From contig CABUPZ010000009.1 in assembly GCA_902493585.1 (NCBI GenBank), forward strand, positions 1-58,970: a stretch of DNA of 58,970 bases, given 5' to 3'. Both the position numbers and the translations under genes were made by a program. A model generated the notes under the pieces. It was not told the origin of the DNA. It searched no databases and worked only from the letters and a program-made list of their open reading frames with translations. Positions 7,983 to 16,200 of the stretch are shown piece by piece; position 1 is the first letter of the stretch, and every line of letters begins with the position of its first letter. Source of the stretch: an uncultured Fusicatenibacter sp. (GTDB taxonomy: Bacteria > Bacillota > Clostridia > Lachnospirales > Lachnospiraceae).

Positions 7983-8010
7983 CTAACAGTTCAGCCAGCC
8001 GAACTGTTAC
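7983..8010. repeat. Dispersed 28-bp palindrome, copy B
   Basis: TAACAGTTC and GAACTGTTA arms around AGCC|AGCC, nearly perfect dyad symmetry, placed between the repeat-protein gene and the S66 peptidase gene. Same length and architecture as the copies at 6507 and 13704. Confidence 0.6.
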
Positions 8011-8122
8011 ATGTGTTTCACTTGATGATGTTATTCTGCACTTCGGATGTTTTTGAAATGTGCATATTTCGTTTCTGAATTGTTAAATCTGCACTAAAAA
8101 TGTACCCAAACAGATGAAAACG

Positions 8123-9145
8123 TTATTTCAGTTCCATATGGATCCGGATGTCGTTCCCTTTCACCGACACGGTTCCATAGCTGCCCGTGATCAACGGCAT
8201 CATCGGCGGCAGATGTCCGAGATCCACATCCATGATCACCGGAACCTGGTAATGCTCCAGAATTCCCAGCACCGCCTGATACTGATCCAGTCCCATCATT
8301 TCCTGGCCGTAAACCATCGGGCGGCCGATCAGAAAACCTTTCGTATAACGGAACCATCCCGCATGCTCCATCTGCCAGAACGCCCGGCGAAGAGCCATCA
8401 CATTCAGCTCGCAGCTTTCCAGGAACCAGACAATCCCATCGTCTTTGTACTTTTCCACAAATTCCTGTACCCGGTCAAATTCTGTCCCCAGAAGAGTCAC
8501 CAGACAATCCACACATCCACCGAGAAGCCTTCCGGAAAATTCCGCATCCTGATCCGGGAAACGGCGAAGGACCCGCGGTTCTGTCACATGATACGGCTCC
8601 AGCGGATGTTCTGCATCTTTCCGGCTTTCTTTTTCCCATCGGTCATAGCCGTGAACCTGCAGATTTCTTCCCGTCAGAATCCCCATAGCGTCTTCGAGGG
8701 ATTCGTGCCAGGGTTCCATGCCGAACGCCGCCGCACATGGCCCGTAAATCGATGCCGTATCGCAGAGCGTCGTCAGCAAAAATGTAAAATTGGTATTATC
8801 GGAATACCCCATATACCACTTGGGTTCCGCCTGCTTCAGCGCCGCAAAATCCAGATGACCCAGGATTTCACACATCAGCTCTCCGCCGCCGCAGGAGATC
8901 AGGCAGTCATTTTCCTGGCTCTGATAAAATTCCATAAGCTCCTGTGCGCACAATTCCGGCGTGTTGCTGATGCCGATTCCACGTCCCTCATAGCAGTTGG
9001 GTCCAATCTGCAGTCCGTATCCCATACCGCTCCAGATTTCCTTCGCATGTTCAAAGGCGGTCCGGTATGGTTCGATGTTGCATCCAAAAGACGGAGCCAC
9101 AAATCCGATCGTTCCGTTTTCTTTCAAAAATCTGGGATATCTCAT
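8123..9145 (-). CDS. S66-family LD-carboxypeptidase (MccF-like)
   Basis: Serine carboxypeptidase of the LdcA/MccF family, which trims murein L,D-tetrapeptides or inactivates peptidyl-nucleotide antibiotics. The 340 residues include the N-terminal IGFVAPSFG, the nucleophile elbow GYSDNT (Ser), the Glu of FLESCE and the His of GHLPPMMPL, which form the S66 Ser-Glu-His triad. No signal peptide, so cytoplasmic. The order of motifs and the absence of a secretion signal fit MccF-like members as well as LdcA. It lies 28 bp downstream of luxS. Confidence 0.88.
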   Translation of the reverse strand: MRYPRFLKENGTIGFVAPSFGCNIEPYRTAFEHAKEIWSGMGYGLQIGPNCYEGRGIGISNTPELCAQELMEFYQSQENDCLISCGGGELMCEILGHLDFAALKQAEPKWYMGYSDNTNFTFLLTTLCDTASIYGPCAAAFGMEPWHESLEDAMGILTGRNLQVHGYDRWEKESRKDAEHPLEPYHVTEPRVLRRFPDQDAEFSGRLLGGCVDCLVTLLGTEFDRVQEFVEKYKDDGIVWFLESCELNVMALRRAFWQMEHAGWFRYTKGFLIGRPMVYGQEMMGLDQYQAVLGILEHYQVPVIMDVDLGHLPPMMPLITGSYGTVSVKGNDIRIHMELK

Positions 9146-9172
9146 CTCTTCTTCCTTTCCAGCCGTATGTTG

Positions 9173-9652
9173 TTACTGTGGATAAACCAGGCGCTCCTCT
9201 TTGATATCATAAAGCACCTGCTCCAGATATTTTTTCGCCAGATAATTGGCCATTCCAAGGTTCATATCCAGATAGTTTCCGCAGTCCTTGGCGGAAGCAC
9301 CCGGCACCTCGTCGCGGAAATCACGGATGAATTCAAACATTTCCGTCACCAGAGGAACGATATTCCGTGACTCGTAGTCTCCTGCAAGCAGCAGGTAAAA
9401 TCCGGTACGGCAGCCCATCGGTCCGAAATATACGGTTTTTGCGCCGAATTCCGGATGGTTCCGCAGGAACGTTGCCCCAAGATGCTCGATGGTGTGCACC
9501 TCCGCAGTGTTCATGACCGGCTCCTCATTTGGGGAAGTCATGCGCAGATCGAAGGTTGTCACTACGCCTGCTGCCACCTGATCCTTTCTGGACACATACA
9601 CACCCGGCTGCAGTTTGATATGGTCAATGGTAAAGCTTGCAATTTTTTCCAT
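9173..9652 (-). CDS. luxS: S-ribosylhomocysteine lyase
   Basis: Cleaves S-ribosylhomocysteine to homocysteine and DPD, the AI-2 precursor, in the activated methyl cycle. Visible are the zinc ligands of the HTIEHLGATF motif (HxxEH) and the metal-binding cysteine in AKDCGNYLDM, plus the substrate-loop Cys of GPMGCRTGFYL. About 159 residues, normal length. I prefer the ATG at 9652 (MEKIASFTIDH matches the family start); six extra codons are open upstream. An extended -10 promoter lies just ahead. Confidence 0.96.
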   Translation of the reverse strand: MEKIASFTIDHIKLQPGVYVSRKDQVAAGVVTTFDLRMTSPNEEPVMNTAEVHTIEHLGATFLRNHPEFGAKTVYFGPMGCRTGFYLLLAGDYESRNIVPLVTEMFEFIRDFRDEVPGASAKDCGNYLDMNLGMANYLAKKYLEQVLYDIKEERLVYPQ

Positions 9653-9687
9653 AATAAATTTCCTCTCCATTCATAATCTTTCCCATT

Positions 9688-9696
9688 ATTATAGCA
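9688..9696 (-). promoter_or_regulatory. luxS promoter (extended -10)
   Basis: Minus-strand TGCTATAAT, a TGn-extended consensus -10 hexamer, about 35 bp before the luxS start. No clear -35 hexamer. Confidence 0.55.
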
Positions 9697-9761
9697 GACC
9701 ATTGATGAAAAGTGTAGTGATTTTCGTCTCGGTGAGGAGGATGCCGTAAGGCACCGTATGA

Positions 9762-11114
9762 TCAGTAAAAAAATATTCCATTGATCACCGTCACGATTCT
9801 TTCCAAGGGCAGCACACACAACATCACATAAAATGCTGAACCACTCATCACCGCTGTCCGGATCACCGGAAGCTTCCGTCTCTGGCAGGCACACCACAGA
9901 ACAAACACAAGCGCCAGCCAGGCCATAAAGACCATCGTGGTAATTCTTTTTTCCGTCAGTCCATACGCACTGATGTAAAGAATCATTTTGCTCATTGCCG
10001 TCGAGATCAGAAGCAGGGTCAGGACAGAGAGCAAAAGATTCAGGCATCTGAGCCACCTGTTCTTTTCCCTTTTTGTCTTCGTAAACAGATTTGCCATCAA
10101 CAGTACCACAAGATTTACCACTGCTACCAGACAAAGTTCAAAAAACCCTTTTCTGGCGTACTCTGCGTAAGTGTACGTTTCCGGACGTATTCCGGCAAAT
10201 GCAGAAAACAGATACTGTGCCTGGAGCGCCATAAACAATCCATAACACGCACTGACCGTCATCAACGCTGTGTTCACCGCCGTATCCGAGACGATCCGCA
10301 CTCCTTCTCCGGTTTTTCGCACCACTTCCCGTTGGATCCTGTCCGTTTTTCTTTTATAAATGCTCCCATAACCCAGCCCAAACAGATAGGCAGTCACGGG
10401 AAGAGAAAATACCGCCCGCACCAGAAAGCTCCAAATGTCGTCCGATATTTTTTCCGGCAGCTCCAAAACCAGCCTGCCGAAATTGTCATCGGCGCTGGCG
10501 AGCAGAGGCAATACTACGAACAGGATTGGAACGGAAAGGAGCAGGCCGCCGAAAACCGCCCCGATCTTTTTTATCCCCAGCTTTCTCAGATTCGGCTGCT
10601 CTTCTCCGCCGCTGGACAGCACGTGAAAATAGCAGGAAAAATTTCCAAACGGTACCACCCAGATACTGTTCCAGAAATCCGCTGCCGCCCACTGAGAGGT
10701 CCTCCCCTCTTCCATCAGGCATCCGCCTGCCGCCAGTGTCCAGTAAGCGCCAAGCGCCATCGTTCCCAGCACCTGAAGCACCGGTCTCGCCGTGTAGAAC
10801 CCATAGGGAATTCCGGAACCAAGCATCATCGCCAGCCAGAACCAGCTTTCCCGTGGGACTGTCTTCTTCTTCACCCGAAGGTAACCCAGCACTGCCACCG
10901 CGTAAACTGCGGTAAATGCTGAAAATTTCCATGCAAAGCCCCCGCTGCTGAGCAAATAAGCAAAGCTGTATCCAAGTATCGTGTAAATCACAGCGAACCA
11001 GAAATCTGTACCGTCTGCCGGAATTGGTTCACGCTTCTCTTCTTTTTCCTCCAAAATGAGCGCAGTTTCACAAGCCAGAACCTCCTGCGCACCTGGCCGT
11101 TCCTGTTTTTCCAT
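9762..11114 (-). CDS. DUF4173-type multi-pass membrane protein
   Basis: 450 residues with roughly ten to eleven hydrophobic helices. The segment TYTYAEYARKGFFELCLVAV, followed by VNLVVLL, is the hallmark of DUF4153/DUF4173 membrane proteins. The C-terminus adds three helices. Biochemical role unknown. It sits directly upstream (in transcription order downstream) of an XRE regulator and a DUF2975 gene on the same strand, with about 40 bp before it, so it may belong to the DUF2975-XRE operon. Confidence 0.8.
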   Translation of the reverse strand: MEKQERPGAQEVLACETALILEEKEEKREPIPADGTDFWFAVIYTILGYSFAYLLSSGGFAWKFSAFTAVYAVAVLGYLRVKKKTVPRESWFWLAMMLGSGIPYGFYTARPVLQVLGTMALGAYWTLAAGGCLMEEGRTSQWAAADFWNSIWVVPFGNFSCYFHVLSSGGEEQPNLRKLGIKKIGAVFGGLLLSVPILFVVLPLLASADDNFGRLVLELPEKISDDIWSFLVRAVFSLPVTAYLFGLGYGSIYKRKTDRIQREVVRKTGEGVRIVSDTAVNTALMTVSACYGLFMALQAQYLFSAFAGIRPETYTYAEYARKGFFELCLVAVVNLVVLLMANLFTKTKREKNRWLRCLNLLLSVLTLLLISTAMSKMILYISAYGLTEKRITTMVFMAWLALVFVLWCACQRRKLPVIRTAVMSGSAFYVMLCVLPLERIVTVINGIFFY

Positions 11115-11155
11115 ATATTTTTCTCCTTTCCGTCAGCGGATATCTGCAAATTCTC

Positions 11156-11371
11156 TTACGTCTCCTCGTCCGGGACATATTCCAGAATATCCCCCGGCTG
11201 ACACTGCAGCGCTTTACAGATACTGTCCAAGGTACTCAGCTTCACCGCTTTTGCCTTTCCGTTTTTCAGAATTGAAATATTCGCCATCGTAATACCGACT
11301 TTTTCCGAAAGCTCGGTCACACTCATTTTACGTTTTGCCAGCATTACGTCTATGTTAATGATGATTGCCAC
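11156..11371 (-). CDS. Small XRE-family regulator (YozG-like)
   Basis: 71 residues that are essentially one helix-turn-helix domain: VTELSEKVGITMANISILKN, then KAKAVKLSTLDSICKALQCQ and a short acidic tail. Starts with GTG at 11371 behind AGGAGG, 12 bp after the stop of the DUF2975 gene. Pairs of DUF2975 membrane protein and small Cro-like regulator are common in Firmicutes, and the regulator usually controls its own operon. The perfect inverted repeat at 11938-11972 is the likely operator. Confidence 0.88.
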   Translation of the reverse strand: MAIIINIDVMLAKRKMSVTELSEKVGITMANISILKNGKAKAVKLSTLDSICKALQCQPGDILEYVPDEET

Positions 11372-11383
11372 GTTTTCCTCCTA

Positions 11384-11866
11384 TCAGATCGTCAGATCCT
11401 GTTCCTCCTGTATTCTGCTTGCCTTGTACACCAGATGGGAAAGCACTGCGCAGACCACAGACAGGGCAATGCACAGAAACAGAATTAAGACCACCGCAAA
11501 AATCATGCTGCCCATACGCTGGTACCATCCCAACAAAAAACATACTGCCAGCAGCCCTGCATACAGGATCGTATCCACCATCATCCATTGGCTCATCCGC
11601 TTCAGCGCCTGTGCATTCTCTCTGGAAAAGGATTTGTCCTGTCCAATTCTTACGCAGACTCCCCAGAACATACACAGACAGATCAGACACGGAACCGCCG
11701 TCACCAGAATGAAAATACAACTCCCAATATAGAATGCCCTGCCCATCATTTCCGGCAGTATCTGCCGCAGAGACGACGGCAAAAACCAAAGAACAAAAAG
11801 CAGAAACAGGATTCCGATTCCTACTGTGATCATTTTCAGATACCTTGCCATTTCTTTCTGACTCAT
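11384..11866 (-). CDS. DUF2975 membrane protein
   Basis: 160 residues with four hydrophobic helices: ITVGIGILFLLFVLWFL, IGSCIFILVTAVPCLICLCM, DTILYAGLLAVCFLLGW and a final AVVLILFLCIALSVVCAVL. The architecture and the partner XRE gene identify the DUF2975 family. Function unknown; it may act as a sensor for the adjacent regulator. The ATG at 11866 is used because GAGGAGG precedes it. The open frame extends 21 codons further up, overlapping the promoter. Confidence 0.85.
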   Translation of the reverse strand: MSQKEMARYLKMITVGIGILFLLFVLWFLPSSLRQILPEMMGRAFYIGSCIFILVTAVPCLICLCMFWGVCVRIGQDKSFSRENAQALKRMSQWMMVDTILYAGLLAVCFLLGWYQRMGSMIFAVVLILFLCIALSVVCAVLSHLVYKASRIQEEQDLTI

Positions 11867-11909
11867 ACTCAACCTCCTCGCTTTGCTGTTGCTTTCCTTT
11901 CTTACAAGC

Positions 11910-11972
11910 AGTATAATCCCGTTTTCCATTATTTGTCAATATATATTTATCGTTTTTCGATAAATATATATT
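11910..11972 (-). promoter_or_regulatory. Promoter and 15-bp perfect inverted repeat of the DUF2975-XRE operon
   Basis: TTGACA (11939-11934) and TATACT (11915-11910) with an 18-bp spacer. Directly upstream, and sharing bases with the -35 box, is a perfect inverted repeat: AATATATATTTATCG (11938-11952), five Ts, then CGATAAATATATATT (11958-11972). The position fits binding by the encoded XRE protein, though it could also form a hairpin ending a transcript. Confidence 0.65.
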
Positions 11973-12047
11973 CTTTTCCACAAAACCAAGAGCTGGCGGA
12001 GGGAAACAACCGGTAAATAACCAAAATCTACTCAAGGGGGATTTTTT

Positions 12048-12722
12048 ATGTCAAAATCTAAATGGTCTGCTGATTTCAAAACAAAAGTAGCTCAGGAATA
12101 TCTTGATGGTAAAGGTTCTTTCTATTACTTGGCCGATAAATATCATATTGGCAGAACAACTATACAAAAATGGGTTGCTGCTTACAAGGTACATGGAATA
12201 GATGCCTTTATCTGTGGCACCGGAAATGCAAGCTATACCAGTGAATTTAAAACCATGTGTGTTGAGGAAGTTCTCTCTGGCTACGGCAGTTCTGTGGATC
12301 TAGGAGCAAAATATAAAGTTCAACCAAGTGTTTTAGAATCATGGATTAGGATGTATAATGCCAATAGAAAACTTAAGGATTACAATCCAAAGCGGGAGGT
12401 CTATATGGCAGAAGCAAGGCGAAAAACCACCATTGAAGAACGCAAAAAAATCGTTACATATTGTATTGAACACAATCGTGATTATAAGGGGACAGCCACA
12501 CTCTATGATGTTTCTTATAGCCAAGTGTATTCTTGGGTAAAAAAATATGATACTACGGGCGAGGAGGGTCTTACAGACAGGCGTGGACGGCACAAAACAG
12601 ATGATGAGGTTGATGAGCTGGAAAGGCTGCGAAGAGAGAATCTTCGGCTCAAACGTCAGCTTGAAGAAAAAGATAGGATAGTTGAACTGTTAAAAAAAGT
12701 GAAAGAATTCGAAGGGATGTGA
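12048..12722 (+). CDS. IS3-family transposase OrfA (helix-turn-helix subunit)
   Basis: 224 residues. Two InsA/IS150-type helix-turn-helix modules: about 8-55 (GKGSFYYLADKYHIGRTTIQ, KWV) and about 120-168 (SQVYSWVKKYDTTGEEGLTD, RRGR). A leucine-rich coiled coil follows (LERLRRENLRLKRQLEEKDR) and mediates multimerisation with OrfAB. Near the 3' end the codons TTA AAA AAA G form an A-rich slippery site (about 12691-12698), where a -1 shift would enter orfB, as in active IS3 elements. Complete, but its partner is dead. Confidence 0.9.
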   Translation: MSKSKWSADFKTKVAQEYLDGKGSFYYLADKYHIGRTTIQKWVAAYKVHGIDAFICGTGNASYTSEFKTMCVEEVLSGYGSSVDLGAKYKVQPSVLESWIRMYNANRKLKDYNPKREVYMAEARRKTTIEERKKIVTYCIEHNRDYKGTATLYDVSYSQVYSWVKKYDTTGEEGLTDRRGRHKTDDEVDELERLRRENLRLKRQLEEKDRIVELLKKVKEFEGM

Positions 12723-13062
12723 GGCTGGGAAAACAACGCCACGAATCAAAGTATCTGGCACTTGAATACTTCTATACAAACAACGGCTGGAGCATCAGCT
12801 GGATGTGCAGACATCTTGGAATTGCAAGGGCTGCGTTCTAAAATGGAAACATAGAATCATTCCACAGCAAGAACGGGAAAATCAGGAAATCGCAGAACTG
12901 ATCAAAGAGTATGATGAACGTTTTTCCCATATCCTGGGATATCGAAGAATGACAGATTGGATCAATCATTTCAATCAAGCTTTATTTTCTGCCGTCCCAC
13001 AAGCATATCCAATAGCAAAAAATAAACGAATTGAGAAATACAAAGCTAAGTGGTGTACATAA
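12695..13062 (+). pseudogene. IS3-family transposase OrfB remnant
   Basis: In the -1 frame the sense runs GKQRHESKYLALEYFYTNNG, WSISWMCRHLGIARAAFY, then breaks at about 12838 by loss of one base. It resumes as KWKHRIIPQQERENQEIAEL and GYRRMTDWINHF. The DDE catalytic core that should follow (about 180 residues) is missing, and the frame ends at 13062 with unrelated sequence. It cannot encode an active transposase. Confidence 0.85.
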
Positions 13063-13168
13063 AAATCAGCCGCACGAAATCGTGCGACTGATTCAGAGCA
13101 TCTTATTTTAAATATTTGACCTGTCTACTTGACAGAGGGCATATCAATTTCGACCACCTAAAAATCAA

Positions 13169-13669
13169 CTATTTTTTCTTCTCCCGCTTTTTCCCGGTAA
13201 ACTCCAGAACGTCGATACAGTAAACACCGACCCGCTCCAGCATCTCCGGAAGAAAGTCCACCGACGCCTCGGGATCCGTATGCTTCATCAGCAGCGTCAG
13301 CCCATGGATTTTTTCCTCCTGCGCGGTAACCTCACGGACGCTCCCGGTTCCCATAATGCTTCGGTAGGCGTAGGAATAACTGCAGGTATAATCTCCGGTG
13401 ATGACCTCATGGCCGCAGTCCATTTCCAGAGCAGCCACCGGATGTTTCACAAACGCCTCGGCTTTTCTTCCCTCCTTTGCGCTGTGAATATAAAGCCACA
13501 GCTTCCGCGCGCCATTTTCTTCTGACAACTCATAGCCAAAGTTTACTGGGACGATAAACATCCCATCTTCATCCGTCAGTCCCAGACGCACCACATCGCA
13601 GTCTTCCAGGATCTGACGGAGCGCTTCCGTCTCCGTGACCTCTCTCTTCGCCAGGCGCATGTTTCTCAT
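13169..13669 (-). CDS. Pyridoxamine 5'-phosphate oxidase-like (FMN-binding split barrel) protein
   Basis: About 166 residues. It shows the NimA/PNPOx-like fold pattern: an N-terminal EALRQILEDCDVVRLGLTDE, then VPVNFGYEL, LYIHSAKEGRKAEAF (flavin-phosphate region) and YRSIMGTGSVREV. Members bind FMN or haem and include nitroimidazole reductases; the actual substrate is unknown. Start at the ATG at 13669, where AGGGG lies about nine bases upstream; three more codons are open. It follows Xaa-Pro aminopeptidase on the same strand only by position (62 bp), separated by a palindrome. Confidence 0.85.
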   Translation of the reverse strand: MRNMRLAKREVTETEALRQILEDCDVVRLGLTDEDGMFIVPVNFGYELSEENGARKLWLYIHSAKEGRKAEAFVKHPVAALEMDCGHEVITGDYTCSYSYAYRSIMGTGSVREVTAQEEKIHGLTLLMKHTDPEASVDFLPEMLERVGVYCIDVLEFTGKKREKKK

Positions 13670-13703
13670 CACCCACATTCCCCTTTCTGTATGCTCAGAT
13701 TTC

Positions 13704-13731
13704 GTAACCGTTCAACTGGCTGAACCGTTAT
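13704..13731. repeat. Dispersed 28-bp palindrome, copy C
   Basis: GTAACCGTTCA and TGAACCGTTA arms around ACT|GGC, between the Xaa-Pro aminopeptidase stop and the next gene. A half copy (ATAACCGTTCAACT, from 15582) lies on the other side of the same gene. Confidence 0.6.
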
Positions 13732-15518
13732 CAGATTTCTCTGGTATACTGCTTCAGCCATTCCTTCTCATCCTCTTCCAGATAAGGAGAAACCACCTCG
13801 TATACTTTCTTGTGATAATCGTTCAGCAGCTTTCTGTCTTCCGCAGACATCTGCTCCGGATCGATGGCGTCCAGATCCATCGGGACGAAGGTGATCGGCT
13901 CTGTGTACATGAACTGACCGTACTCATTCTTCTCTCCCTCGCAGATCAGAAGTTCATTTTCCAGACGGATACCGTGGGATCCCTCGATATAAATGCCCGG
14001 TTCATCGGTGATAACCATTCCCGCTTCCAGAGGATTCGCCTCACCGGGGCGTTCTTTCCAGCGAAAACCTGCCGGTCCTTCATGAATATTCAGCAGATAT
14101 CCGACCCCGTGTCCGGTTCCATGATTGAAGTTCATGCCACGGTCCCAGAACGGTTTTCTCGCCAGGATATCCAGCGCAACGCCCGTGCAGCCTTTCAGGA
14201 ATTTCGCGTCTGCCAGCCGCAGGTTGCTCACCGCAACCAGTGTAAAATGCTCTTTCATCAGCGGCGTCACTTCTCCCAGCGCATAGGTACGGGTAATATC
14301 GGTGGAACCTTCATAAAAGCCCGCTCCGGTATCTGTCATCAGAAATCCTCCTGCCTTCAGCTGGACATTGGTCTCCGGAGAGGAAGAATAGTGGACGATC
14401 GCCCCGTGCTCCCCGTAAGAGCTGATCGGAGCAAAGCTTGGACGGATAAAATTGCCCTGCTCCGCACGCAGCTCATCCAGCTTGTCGGAGGCGCTCATCT
14501 CTGTGATCACTTCTTTGTCATAATTTTCTTTCAGCCATTTCATGAACTTTACATGGGCAACACTGTCTTTGATCTCAGCTTTGCGGATATTCTCGATCTC
14601 CACCGCATTTTTGACAGCCTTGAACAGAATCTCCGGATTTCTTGCCTCAACCTTTTTGACCGTTTCCGGAATATTGTTGTAGAGCGCGTAATTCAGCCGG
14701 TCAGGATCCAGCAGCAGAATCTCTCCCTCTTTGGCATTTTTGATATCCTCATAAATCGCATTGTAAGGATGCAGCACAACTCCGTCTGCTTCCAGCGCCG
14801 CGCGGATCTCCTGGCTCAGCTTTGTCTCATCCATATACAGTTCCACAGAATCCATCGTGATCACTGCGTAAGAAAGAATCAGCGGGGAAAACGCCACGTC
14901 ATTGCCACGGATATTCAGCAGCCAGCAGATGTCATCCAGTGTCGTCAGCACATGACGGTCTGCATCGTATGCTTTCATCTCATTGCGCACTCTGCCGATT
15001 TTGGAAGCCACGGTCTCTCCCGTATATTTTAAATCCAGCGCAAACGCCGGTTCTCTGGACAGTTCCGGACGGTCGTCCCAGATACGGCCGATCAGATCTT
15101 CACTGTAAATAATCTTGCCGTCTTTGGATTCGGCAATCCGCTCGTAAGCGCGCCCCTCGCCGACCGCAACGGTCCTTCCGTCAAATCCCAGTACGCCCTT
15201 ATCCGGAAGCTGTTCCTGAAGGAACTCCTGGACCGTCGGTACGCCCGGTTCTCCCATCTTCATCAGTTCCACAGTGCTGCCTTCCAGCTCTTTTGCCGCC
15301 TGGATGAAATACCTTCCGTCCGTCCATAGGTACGCATGTTCCCTGGTGATCACCGCGGTTCCTGCCGAGCCGGTAAAACCAGTGATAAACTGGCGGCACT
15401 TAAAATATTCTCCCACGTACTCACTCTGATGAAAATCCGCCGTTGGAACGATATAAGCATCCATTCCATAGTGATTCATCTGCTCGCGCAATTTTGATAT
15501 TCTTTCCGGTACATTCAT
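13731..15518 (-). CDS. Xaa-Pro aminopeptidase (M24B)
   Basis: Removes N-terminal residues preceding proline. 595 residues with the three-domain layout of the long AMPP/PepP-like family: two creatinase N-domains (about 1-150 and 150-310), the M24 pita-bread domain and a short C-terminal domain ending LEEDEKEWLKQYTREI. Metal ligands are visible in LMTDTGAGF and GSTDITRTYALG (Asp pair), NFNHGTGHGVGY (His), ITDEPGIYIEG (Glu) and IRLENELLI (Glu). The second ATG (15518, MNVPERISKLREQM) matches the family start. Cytosolic, no signal peptide. Confidence 0.93.
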   Translation of the reverse strand: MNVPERISKLREQMNHYGMDAYIVPTADFHQSEYVGEYFKCRQFITGFTGSAGTAVITREHAYLWTDGRYFIQAAKELEGSTVELMKMGEPGVPTVQEFLQEQLPDKGVLGFDGRTVAVGEGRAYERIAESKDGKIIYSEDLIGRIWDDRPELSREPAFALDLKYTGETVASKIGRVRNEMKAYDADRHVLTTLDDICWLLNIRGNDVAFSPLILSYAVITMDSVELYMDETKLSQEIRAALEADGVVLHPYNAIYEDIKNAKEGEILLLDPDRLNYALYNNIPETVKKVEARNPEILFKAVKNAVEIENIRKAEIKDSVAHVKFMKWLKENYDKEVITEMSASDKLDELRAEQGNFIRPSFAPISSYGEHGAIVHYSSSPETNVQLKAGGFLMTDTGAGFYEGSTDITRTYALGEVTPLMKEHFTLVAVSNLRLADAKFLKGCTGVALDILARKPFWDRGMNFNHGTGHGVGYLLNIHEGPAGFRWKERPGEANPLEAGMVITDEPGIYIEGSHGIRLENELLICEGEKNEYGQFMYTEPITFVPMDLDAIDPEQMSAEDRKLLNDYHKKVYEVVSPYLEEDEKEWLKQYTREI

Positions 15519-15613
15519 TGTTTTCCTGTCTCCCTTCACTTTCTATATCGTCTCAAACTGTCTCTTTGATGATAACGATTTATAACCGTTCAACTCGCTG
15601 CCCTTTTCTTTCG

Positions 15614-16114
15614 TCAATAACGCCTCAGCTCATCTCCTTCGTCGCCGGTATTCTCAATCTTTCGGATGATCAGGTCGTAACTGTAGCTGTCGCTGACACG
15701 TACGGTCACCCGGTCGCCGACTTTCCTGTGAAAGATCGCCTTTCCCAGCGGGGAATCGATGGTCACATACCCTTTCAGGGAATTTCCTCGGACGGAAGTC
15801 ACCAGTTTGTAGACCTCTTCCTCGTCATCCTCCTCCACATAGACCGTAACCGTGTTATTGATCCCAACCTCATCCTCATCGGACGCATCGGAAATCACCC
15901 TTGCTGTCTTTATCATCTTTTCCAGATAACGGATCCTGCTTTCATTGCGGTTTTTATCCTGTTTCGCCGCCTTGTATTCAAAATTCTCACTCAGGTCGCC
16001 CTGGGCCCGGGCCTCCTTTACCGCTTCCAGCTCTTTTGGCCGCACGACCAGCTTGCGGTAATCGATTTCTTCCTGCATTTTTCTGATATCACTTTCCGTC
16101 AGACGGTCATACAT
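15614..16114 (-). CDS. greA: GreA/GreB-family transcript cleavage factor
   Basis: Rescues stalled RNA polymerase by promoting RNA cleavage. 166 residues: an N-terminal coiled coil (about 1-80; ARAQGDLSENFEYKAAKQDK carries the conserved acidic tip GDLSEN) and a C-terminal FKBP-like domain ending in the family's ISPLGKAI-type motif (here IDSPLGKAIFHRKVGD). The true start is the ATG at 16114, behind AAAGGAGAGAGG. The longer frame to 16204 overlaps the end of the next gene. Slightly longer and more acidic than classic GreA. Confidence 0.9.
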   Translation of the reverse strand: MYDRLTESDIRKMQEEIDYRKLVVRPKELEAVKEARAQGDLSENFEYKAAKQDKNRNESRIRYLEKMIKTARVISDASDEDEVGINNTVTVYVEEDDEEEVYKLVTSVRGNSLKGYVTIDSPLGKAIFHRKVGDRVTVRVSDSYSYDLIIRKIENTGDEGDELRRY

Positions 16115-16200
16115 TTTTCCTCTCTCCTTTAACCTGCGAAAACAGAATCCGGACAGCCGCCGGATTCTGTTCGTGAACAGCTGCTCATCGCAGTCCTGTA

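Larger units (their letters stand above)
12000..13130 (+). mobile_element. Degenerate IS3-family (IS150-group) insertion sequence
   Basis: Contains an intact orfA with two helix-turn-helix domains and a broken, internally deleted orfB. The right end near 13112-13130 reads TGACCTGTCTACTTGACAGA, the style of IS3/IS150 terminal repeats. I could not find a matching left end upstream of orfA, so both boundaries are approximate. The DNA is more AT-rich than the flanking genes. A hairpin (13064-13076/13081-13093, CGCACG/CGTGCG core) sits just after orfB. Confidence 0.8.
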
